Assembly: GCF_024139115.2 (NCBI RefSeq)
Contig: NC_085140.1
Coordinates: forward strand, 99,584,988 to 99,648,987
Reading direction: 5' to 3'
From: Armigeres subalbatus
Lineage: Eukaryota > Arthropoda > Insecta > Diptera > Culicidae
Length of the DNA: 64,000 bases
The notes under the pieces are model-generated. The model was not told where the DNA came from, made no database searches, and saw only the letters and a list, made by a program, of their open reading frames with translations. The position numbers were made by a program, and so were the translations under genes. Below are positions 55,873-64,000 of the stretch, piece after piece. The number at the start of each line of letters is the position of its first letter. Positions within the stretch are counted from its first letter, which is position 1.

Positions 55873-57455
55873 TAGATTTATATTATAAACTATAAAACAA
55901 GTAGATACCGTCAAAATAGGTTTAATAATTATATGAACCGTTTACATAACAACCTATGAAATATTGCCATAAAATGAAAGCTTTGGAGCAAGTTTTGTTC
56001 TAGGATTTAAGACAGATGTCTCATGAACTTAGTTGAAGTAAATAAACGGATATAAATGGGCGAACGCTGTTTGGTATTGGTAAACGACAAAAAGGTAGTC
56101 CTTAGATTTTAGGTTCTTGAACTTTTCTTTATGCTAGATCGGATCACTTTACGTTACGTCGGCTGAAGAACAGAAGTGAATCTCGGTGACCTTTACCTTT
56201 TTTTCCATTTATTGAAGTTTGAGAGATACGTATCACTAGGGGTGAACACTCTGTTCTCTGAGCAGTTTAAAACTATTTATAAGCGTCCAACAAGACGCTT
56301 TTTTTTACACGATTCAAGTGCGTTGACCCATCCGTCGGCCATCTTGCGCTGGTGTCCGCATACGTTAATTCGATCGCTCGTCCTGGCCCGCCATTCGTTG
56401 GCAGCTAAACGGAGTGCGAGGGACCGCTGGCCTTCCTGCGTACGGTTTACGTATGATCGGGTAGCGTACCAGCACCGCCGACAGCCCCCTCTCCGCATCT
56501 ATAGATCGGCCGTAAAGGACTTGAGCCCGGGCCGCCGCCGTTACGTTCCGGTCGGTAGGCACTACGCTCCGTGCCACTGTGAATGCCCAGAACATCGCAT
56601 GCCATCCTAGCCCCCGGTTGACGAACCGCTGGTAGCACCGAGAGCGTAACCCAAACCCTGCGCAGGTTAGTCTACACCCATGGCCATGATTACACACACA
56701 CAACATTGACACATACACTTACACCTATGTTTAAGAAAAAATGAATGAATATAAAACTATATAAATGAATTCACACTAGATTTGTCATTAATACGACCAT
56801 AGCCCTGAGGTAACTAGTCCGCCCGGGTGATCGTTTCTCTCTCTCTCTCTCTTGCGAGCACGTGTAGAATTTTTCACTTTTCAGTGCGTCTACCTCTGCT
56901 ACGTCGTTTCCGATTTGTTGAACATCCCTTTTTAGCGTTTACCTAAAAAAAACCGTTCCCCTGAGAATTCCACTCATGCACATAAACAGTATAGTCGGGC
57001 AACATAAAACACACGACCAGTGGTCTCTCATTTATGAGAGTGGCGCTTAAACCACTGAGTTTTCGTGCAATTAATTAAGAATAGCGAAAGGAACTGTGTC
57101 CCATCCCAAGACGTCGAAGACCCAAGGAGTGTACATTAATCTTCTTAGCAAAGTCACTCCCAACGATTGATCAATTATATTACCCCTTGAATGTGAAACG
57201 GTTGGTACGGCTGTCCCCGTTTCTTCCTTTCGTAGATTCATAACTCTTCATTGATCATGTTATTTACTACTAAATAATCTGATTGCCGGGGAGTTATGGA
57301 TTATCTCCCAAATTCAAGCCTGCACGGTGGGCCTGGCCGTTTTAATACTTGTGTCATATTTACAATATGCTGCAAATATTAATGCAGACAAGAAAATGCT
57401 CGGGAATACAACCGACATTTCCAGGATGCTTTTCAATACTGGCTGTGCATGTGCT
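55873..57455. other. Unassigned DNA
   Basis: 56300-56800 is GC-rich with a 144-codon + frame (56176-56610), but overlapping minus frames cover the same bases and no domain is visible; a retroelement leader is possible. A (CT)n run lies at 56835-56851. Confidence 0.35.
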
Positions 57456-57480
57456 AAGACAAGACAAGACAAGACAAGAC
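57456..57480. repeat. Microsatellite (AAGAC)5
   Basis: Five perfect pentamers, immediately before a minisatellite. Confidence 0.95.
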
Positions 57481-57498
57481 AATAGCGAAAGGAACGGT

Positions 57499-58600
57499 TA
57501 CAAAGTTCCTCCAGGAATTCCTTCGGAAGGACCTCCAGGAATTCCTCCTGAAGTTTCTCCAGGAATTCCTCCGAAAGTTCCTCCAGGAATTCCTCCGAAA
57601 GTTCCTCCAGGAATTGCTCCGGAAGTTCCTCCAGGAATTCCCCCGGAAGCTCCTCCAGAAATTCTTTCGGAAGTTCCACCAGGAATTCTTTTCGTAATTC
57701 CTTCAAAATTTCATTAGGAATTCCTTCAGAAATTCTTAAATTAATGTTTCAGGATGTTTGCTCAGGAAATCCCCGATAAGTCCTGTAACTTCTTAAAAAA
57801 TTACTCATAGAATTTCTCCTGAAGTTTTATCTGAAGTTCCTTCAAAAACTTCTCCAAGAACACATAATAAAATACTTCGCAAACTCTTCAGAAATTACCA
57901 AAATTCACATGGAATTCCTCTTAGCCCTTATCCCGGTAATTCTTCCGGAAAATTGTGCAGGAGTGCTGGAAGAGTTCCTTATGGAAATTAAATTGCTAAA
58001 TCTAGATCAAGAAAATCTTACGCGCATTTCCCTGGACATTATTCCAAAAATTCCTACCCAAAATTCCTCCAAGGGTTCTCCCGGAAAGTCGTTACAAATA
58101 ATTTATTCTTGAAATTATTTCTCCGGATATTTATTTAGGAATTCTTAGGAACTCCTTCAATATATCCTTCAATAATGTCCCGGCAATTCTTACGGAAACT
58201 TATCCAGAATTTCTCTTCAAAACTCCTTCGAAATATGTGATAATACTCTGGAAACTCTCCTGCTTTTTATCAGAGACTTCCTTAGAAATTCTAAGAAAGT
58301 TCTATCAAAAAATCCTACAAGAATATCCACGAGAATTCCTTCAAGAACTCTTCCATATATATCTATATATGTTCTCTTGGGAATTTCTCTAGAAAATTCC
58401 TCAAGAAACTGCTCCGGGAAATTCCGTTTTATGAACAATTCATGACGGAATTTTTGTAGGAATATCCGAAGGAGCTCATAAAAGATTTTGATGATCAATG
58501 CATGAAGTATTTCTTGAAGAAATTCACAAAATCAATCCTGGTTCGAAACTCAGACCTTTTTTTTATATAAATTCTTAAATTAATTTCTAAAGAAATTTTC
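57499..58600. repeat. Second 24-bp-type minisatellite, decaying rightward
   Basis: 57499-57715 has clear GGAAGTTCCTCC/AGGAATTCCTCC units. From there to ~58600 units such as GAAATTCTT and GGAATTCCTT become progressively irregular. Frames across it (57314-57717) are artefacts. Confidence 0.8.
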
Positions 58601-58700
58601 GAAGGAATTCTTTACAGAGGTTCTGTCGACATTCTATAAATAGACTTTTTAGCTTAGATCCACAGTACGGAAAACCGATGGAAGTTTTGATTTTATGGGG

Positions 58701-59660
58701 AAAACCCAGATTAATCCACCTAGCAGTGATGGTGCCTTTCTCGTTTCTTTCGAGTGAGTAATTTCTACGCACTTTTGGTGAAAAAAAAAGTATTTTGACC
58801 ATAACTTCTGAGCCTATAGTCCGATCCGTCCAATTTTCAACAAGAAACAATGGGACCGGATTCTGTACCGAATGCAACTTCTTGCGAGCAAATCGGCTGA
58901 GGGTACATATGTGACTAAAATGAGTGAGATTTTGAAAAATGTATTTTGGCCATAACTCCGAATCCCGCCAATTTTCAATACGAAACAATGGGACAAGATT
59001 CCGCGTCGAATGCAATTTTTTTGCGAGAAAATCCGTTAAAGATAAGTGCCAGAAAAATGAGTGAGAATTTTGTACGTGTTTCTTATGTAAAATAATTAAT
59101 TTTGGCCATAATTCCGAAGCCCATAGTCCGATTAGGCCAATTTTCAATACGAAATAATGGGACAAGATTCCGCGTCGAATGCAACTTGTTGCGAGCAAAT
59201 CGGTTAAGGATAAGTGCCCGAAAAATGAGTGAGATTATTTTGTGCACCTACATACACACACATACACACGCTCACACAGACATCACCTCAATTCGTCGAG
59301 CTAAGTCGATCGGTATATAACACTATGGGTCTCCGGGACTCCTATCAAAAGTTCGTTTTTGGAGCGAACATATAGCCTTTACGTATACTTAGTATACGAG
59401 AAAGGAAAAAAACGGCTGTGTTCGGAATATGAGTCATGTTCGGGATATGTATCAAAACGGTACTATATTTTTTCAAGAATGTGGGAGTCTAAAGAAGAAA
59501 AAGATTTATTCCAAATGTTGTGGAAGTTTGTATGGTAGTCAAACACCATTAACTGCTTTATATTAGTGATATTTTGGCCTCTTTAAAGAACTTTTCTCGA
59601 TACATTTTATAATGAGCGAGAAAGGCATCATCACCGCTAGGTGGATTAAGCTGGTTTTTT
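58701..59660. mobile_element. TIR element with internal repeats, 960 bp
   Basis: Left end AAAACCCAGATTAATCCACC; the right end is its reverse complement with few changes over ~46 bases. Three internal GGCCATAA / GGAAACAATGGGA-like units and a CA-rich run are shared with 10361-11681. Here both ends are present, so this copy defines the family. The minus frame at 58587-59198 follows the repeats. Confidence 0.8.
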
Positions 59661-60870
59661 TAGAATTTTCAGTTAAATCTAAGGCAATTGCTTATTTCCA
59701 GTTTAGTTATAACGCAATTACTCTCTATGTCTTGCGTTTCAATTACGGTGCGGTATTATGCAATTTCCAGCGCATTCTCATATTCACACCCAATTGGTTT
59801 CGATTTCCACACTTCCGTCTGTTCCACCAATTCATTCACCAGATAACGGTCACAGGGCAGGTCAGATTTCCCGCGCGACTGACGTCATCGATTTCGTCCT
59901 CGAGATTGTCCTTACCCAGTTGCCGCAAGCAGGAAGCGGAATATGGTGCATGCGCGAACAATTCGTGAATAAGGTGGCTCGTTGGAGGTGTTGGCCGCCG
60001 TCATCGTGGTTCAAGTTGTATGAATGGAGATGCACTCCCGGTAAATACATAATGCATGCATACATAGTGTGCAACGCGCTGTGCTGGTCCAGGGTGTGAC
60101 CTAGTTCGGTGTCGATGAACTTTTACTATCCGTCGAATGGGGATTACATAGGGATATTAATGAAAGTTATTAAAGCTTATTGAATCGGAGGTATTTATAG
60201 AAATCCATTATAATCAGATTGGGAATGGATGTACACCTATGTTTTAGCAATTAAATCGTTTGGCAAGCACACGGTTTATTGAATCATTCTAGCTTTGAAG
60301 CAATCACATTAATGATAATGATTGTGCAACCTAAATTAAGGAGTATAAAATTATTGCAAAAGGCATATGGCAAACAACCTGTTCAGAACATTCCAAAGTT
60401 GTTGAATAAATATGTTGGTGAAGATTTGATTTTTGGAACAAAATACTACTAATCTACTAATCTACTAATCTTGTTTCGTCAGTTAAATATATATGGAGCG
60501 AATATGTGTTTTGGTAGCTTTAGCTTTATACTTCGTGAGGCACTTTCATCTAAAATGAAGAGCATATGAACCATCTATCGGTTGTTCTCCACGGACAGGA
60601 AACCTGGAAAAATGCTTTTGGATGTTTTATGAGTACTTCACAGATCAATCCGGCCTTAGTTTGAGAATAAATATGCGCCCAATCGGGAAAGTGTTGTGTA
60701 TTATTTGGCAAAATATCCGTTTAACACTGTCGGCGCCAGCCATAGTTATTTGATGGGACTCCACTTGGTGCAAGATCGTTGCCTTTGAGAACAATAACGT
60801 GCTTATGGCGAGTGATGCCCTATATCTGGCTCGTCAAGTGCCGTTAAACCATGTGACAGTCAAACGATGA
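59661..60870. other. Unassigned DNA
   Basis: 59810-60100 is GC-richer with frames on both strands, none recognisable. The remainder is AT-rich. Confidence 0.4.
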
Positions 60871-61290
60871 ATTGACCGAATAACATAGTCAACCTGATGA
60901 CTTCTTCGGCCGTATCGGCTGTTGAGACAAATGTCTTGCAACCATATTTTGGTCATACAGCCATTTAGTATTTTGGTATTCGGTCAAAAGATTCTTCGTC
61001 AAACAGCTTACGGTCAAATTGATCCTTTCCTCATCGGGATCCATTCAAAAGCGAGAAGCTTTTTGGCCGAAAGGTGTACGGCCAAATATGTCATTTAGCT
61101 GAAACATCATTAGGGGACTCCTTTCTGGCCTTAATAGCTGAAAACCATATTTGGCTGATCTGACTGTTTGGACGAAAGAAATTTGACCAAATTTGGCTCA
61201 AACGGATGTGACCATCACGATCATCATAATTGTTTGGCCGTATGAGTCATTTGGTCGAAAAATCGTTTTACTGAAAAAGTAATTTATGAT
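60870..61290. repeat. Scattered low-grade repeat of TTTGGCCGAA-like words
   Basis: At least ten variants (TTTGGCCGAAAGG, ATTTGGTCGAAAA, TATTCGGTCAAAAG, GTTTGGCCGTATG, TACGGCCAAAT) occur on both strands at irregular spacing, mixed with GTCATTT. Confidence 0.6.
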
Positions 61291-61786
61291 TGTTGGTCGA
61301 CCAAATCGTTCAACCCAGGGGGAGAAGGCGGAGCACTGAATAACTACCCCGACATGTGCTGGTTCTAAAATGTAAACAAGAGTATTCATTCTCTACCACT
61401 TTTTTGTTATGACGAGGCAATTTTTATGCACACTTTTGTTTTCGATATTTTATCAAAATTAAACATTCAATCATGCAGCAATTTAACGATGTGGTATGCT
61501 TGAGATACCTGCTTGATTAAAGACACTCGAAAAAGAATTTATTTGCAATAACTAACCGAATATAGAAATTAACGATTGCGCCCTAACACTGGTTCTAAGC
61601 TTCGATGCAGAGTACACGTGCTTTGTTCGCCAGTGACAGGCGTATGGGGCCCTTGATTCAACCGAACAGGTCTAGATCTTAGCTACCACATATTGGGTGA
61701 AAAGCAAAGTGTGTGTGTGTGTGTGTGTGTATCTTCAATCTAAACCACACTGCACAGTGGTGCGTTTGGCTAAAATCGTGAACTTT
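61291..61786. other. Unassigned DNA with a (GT)11 microsatellite
   Basis: (GT)11 at 61709-61730. No gene recognised. Confidence 0.6.
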
Positions 61787-62698
61787 TTATTTTACCACTT
61801 CAGGGTGTTATTTTTCGACATTGTGTCTTTGGGAATAAATTTTAGAAAAATATTGCGCATCGAATGACGAAAAGTTGTAGTTCTAATTTTAGCCACAGGT
61901 GGCGCTGCAAAATGTAACTTCTTTAATAAACGATTTTTAAATATGGTGTCTTTGGCAAAGTTGTAGTGTAATTTATTATGAATTTTATTGCTGAAGACAC
62001 CGAGTGTCCATCTATCATTGTTTTTGAAATACGGGCGTTTTTTATGGACAGACCCTAAAAAAACAGTATTTAAAGATATTTTCGAAACTAACAGTTTCAG
62101 GTCAATACAATGATCTACAAAAATGTATATATAATCAAAATAGACCACTTTCTGGAAGAAACCAGGGATGTTTTTTGCAAACATGACTTGTTATCGGCGA
62201 TTTAGGGTCGAAAATAGTGATATTTGAAGACTTCATATGCAACAGAGGGGCAAATTGGGGCAAGGAAATCCCCACAGGGTTTAAAATATCTGGTCTGTAG
62301 TTTCATATGCATATAATTATGTCTGTCTCCACGTGTATCCAAACAAGTATTTCTAAATTTCATAAATCGACATTTTCAACTGATATTTATATAATAATTG
62401 AGATTTCACCACACTGCATACCACGCTGTTGAATGTTAATGTCAAAAGAAGTGCAGCGTGAAGCTATTTTTTTGTTCTCTTCATCCAATCATTTCACACA
62501 ATGCAATTCTGACGTCATACGCTACTAGGAATGTCGTAAAATCCCGAATAATCGATTAGTAACTAATCGATTAGTAACTAATCGATTACTCTTTATTCTT
62601 GTCGATTATTGAATCGATCCATCGTTGGGTAGTAATCGATTTAAAATTAATCGATTATCACAACGATGAATCGATTAATCGATTAATTTGCGACTTCT
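61787..62698. repeat. Left arm of a >2.2-kb palindrome
   Basis: It starts TTATTTTACCACTTCAGGGT and mirrors the window's last bases. Arm content is non-coding (the 130-codon minus frame has a mirror at 63476). It carries ~53 bases near 62171-62223 that are missing from the right arm. The inner end is a run of AATCGATTA words. Confidence 0.9.
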
Positions 62699-62850
62699 TA
62701 GAGATGTCGTTAATTCCCGATTAATCTATTAGTAACTCATCAATTATTCTCGATTCTTGTCGACTATTGAGTCGATTAACCGTTGGTAAGTAATCGATTC
62801 AAAATAATTCGATTATCTCAACGATTAATCGATTAATTGAAATGTATGTA
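62540..62850. repeat. Tandem ~150-bp AATCGATT-rich repeats in the palindrome centre
   Basis: Two direct copies, each with ATGTCGTAAAATCCCGATTAAT-like start (20-base blocks), ATTAGTAACTAATCGATTA, TTCTTGTCGATTATTGA and CAACGATGAATCGATTAA. They begin near 62540 and 62702. Confidence 0.75.
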
Positions 62851-62961
62851 TATGATAGCACCTGAATGCTGGCAGTTGGTGTGTAGAAAACCAGCAACTG
62901 CTTGGGATTCATTGTTAATGTTAAGGTGTCAACTCATTCATTCTCTCGCTTAGCGTTATAG

Positions 62962-64000
62962 AGATGTCGCAAATTATTCGATTACTTCGATTAATCGATT
63001 CATCGTTGTGATAATCGATTCATTTTAAATCGATTATTACCCAGCGATGAATCGATTCAATAAGAATAAAGAGTAATCGATTAGTTACTAATCGATTATT
63101 CGGGATTTTACGACATCCCTAGTAGCGTATGACGTCAGAATTGCATTGTGTGAAATGATTGGATGAAGAGAACAAAAAAATAGCTTCACGCTGCAGTTCT
63201 TTTGACATTAACATTCAACAGCGTGGTATGCAGTGTGGTGAAATCTCAATCATTATACACCCAGGTTTTTTTTACACGGTTTGGTTTTGGTCGTTTAAGA
63301 CCTTTAGCGTCAATGAAGCAATGAGTTAACCCCACGAAAAAATTCACAAAAAATCAAAGAAAATTCAGGGGGTATTTACAAAGCTGTGAAAGTTCAGGTT
63401 AACCGAGAAATTAATGAATTCCAACCGTGTAAAAAAAAACCTGGGTGTATAAATATCAGTTGAAAATGTCGATTTATGAAATTTAGAAATACTTGTTTGG
63501 ATACACGTGGAGACAGACATAATTATATGCATATGAAACTACAAACCAGATATTTTAAATCCTGTGGGGATTTCCTTGCCCCAATTTGCCCCTCTGTTGC
63601 ATATGAAGTCTTCAACATCCCTGGTTTCTTCCAGAAAGTGGTCTATTTTGATTATATATACATTTTTGTAGAACATTGTATTGACCTGAAACTGTTAGTT
63701 TCGAAAATATCTTTAAATACTGATTTTTAAGGGTCTGTCCACAAAAAACGGCCGTATTTTAAAAACGATGATAGATGGACATTCGGTGTCCTCAGCAATA
63801 AAATTCATAATAAATTACACTACAACTTTGCCAAAGACACCATATTTAAAAATCGTTTATTAAAGAAGTTACATTTTGCAGCGCCACCTGTGGCAAAAAT
63901 TGGAACTACAACTTTTCGTCATTCGATGCGCCATATTTTTCTAAAATTTATTCCCAAAGACACCGATGTCAAAAAATAACACCCTGAAGTGGTAAAATAA
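62962..64000. repeat. Right arm of the palindrome (runs off the window)
   Basis: Reverse complement of 61787-62698 apart from the MITE at 63258, a ~53-base gap and point changes. The outer border lies beyond 64000. Confidence 0.9.
63258..63447. mobile_element. 190-bp MITE inserted in the right arm
   Basis: Ends CACCCAGGTTTTTTTTACAC and its reverse complement, flanked by TA on both sides. The left arm has the uninterrupted site (ATTATATAAATATCAG on the matching strand), which fixes the borders and the TA duplication. A truncated relative is at 33399. Confidence 0.9.

Noticed and set aside
57314..57717. Frames of 122-130 codons
   Set aside because: Same minisatellite family; both strands open.
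1..64000. CRISPR-like arrays
   Set aside because: The regular repeats are satellites without unique spacers, and the genome is eukaryotic.
1..64000. Integrated non-retroviral virus sequence
   Set aside because: Common in Aedes, but no polymerase, nucleoprotein or glycoprotein motif was seen; all RT motifs belong to LINEs.

Overview
The window reads as mosquito genomic DNA, most likely Aedes. That rests on family recognition from memory, not on a search: two copies of a tRNA-derived SINE with a GAA/AAG triplet tail that I take to be Feilai-type, a Jockey-clade LINE resembling Juan, RTE-clade LINEs, many snap-back MITEs and several Helitron ends. Almost everything supportable here is transposable-element or satellite DNA. 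I found no intact host gene, only a few exon-like blocks of unknown identity.

Layout. 1-1.05 kb: 5' end of a minus-strand LTR retrotransposon (gag start, tRNA-Ser primer site, LTR). 1.2-6.0 kb: three terminal-inverted-repeat (TIR) elements; the first encloses exon-like blocks and the third an internal snap-back. 6.6-9.2 kb: RTE-clade LINE copy 1 (+), 5' truncated and dead. 9.7-11.7 kb: a foldback MITE, then a tandem-repeat-bearing element. 12.9-15.9 kb: satellite DNA whose ~150-bp monomers switch orientation around a 24-bp-type repeat. 15.9-19.0 kb: RTE copy 2 (-), with a nearly complete ORF and two frameshifts. 19.8-31.5 kb: two near-identical 1.84-kb arms in inverted orientation, 7.7 kb apart, made largely of Helitron and hAT-like pieces; the second arm is bracketed by an exact-length 330-bp direct repeat. 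Between the arms lie foldback elements, a candidate spliced leader and a short LTR with a tRNA-Lys primer site. 36.4-42.2 kb: a full-length, now broken, A-rich LINE with ORF1 (zinc knuckles), ORF2 (endonuclease, RT, RNase H), an Inr+DPE promoter at its first base and a 12-bp target-site duplication (TSD); a MITE sits in ORF2 and a Helitron in the 3' UTR. 42.6 kb: SINE 1. 44.5-47.6 kb: Jockey-clade LINE (-), 5' truncated and frameshifted. 48.2-51.5 kb: a MITE, a tRNA-like cloverleaf, and SINE 2 inside another MITE. 52.2-58.6 kb: 24-bp minisatellites on both sides of a 3.0-kb non-autonomous Helitron that carries 11 copies of a ~150-bp repeat. 58.7-64 kb: a TIR element, low-grade repeats, and a >2.2-kb palindrome that runs off the window and holds a later MITE insertion.

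The LINEs supply reverse transcriptase and endonuclease domains, all disabled as they stand. SINEs, MITEs and short Helitrons are non-autonomous and depend on partners not in the window. The nested insertions give relative ages: LINE before its Helitron and MITE, the MITE at 51 kb before SINE 2, the palindrome at 62-64 kb before its MITE.
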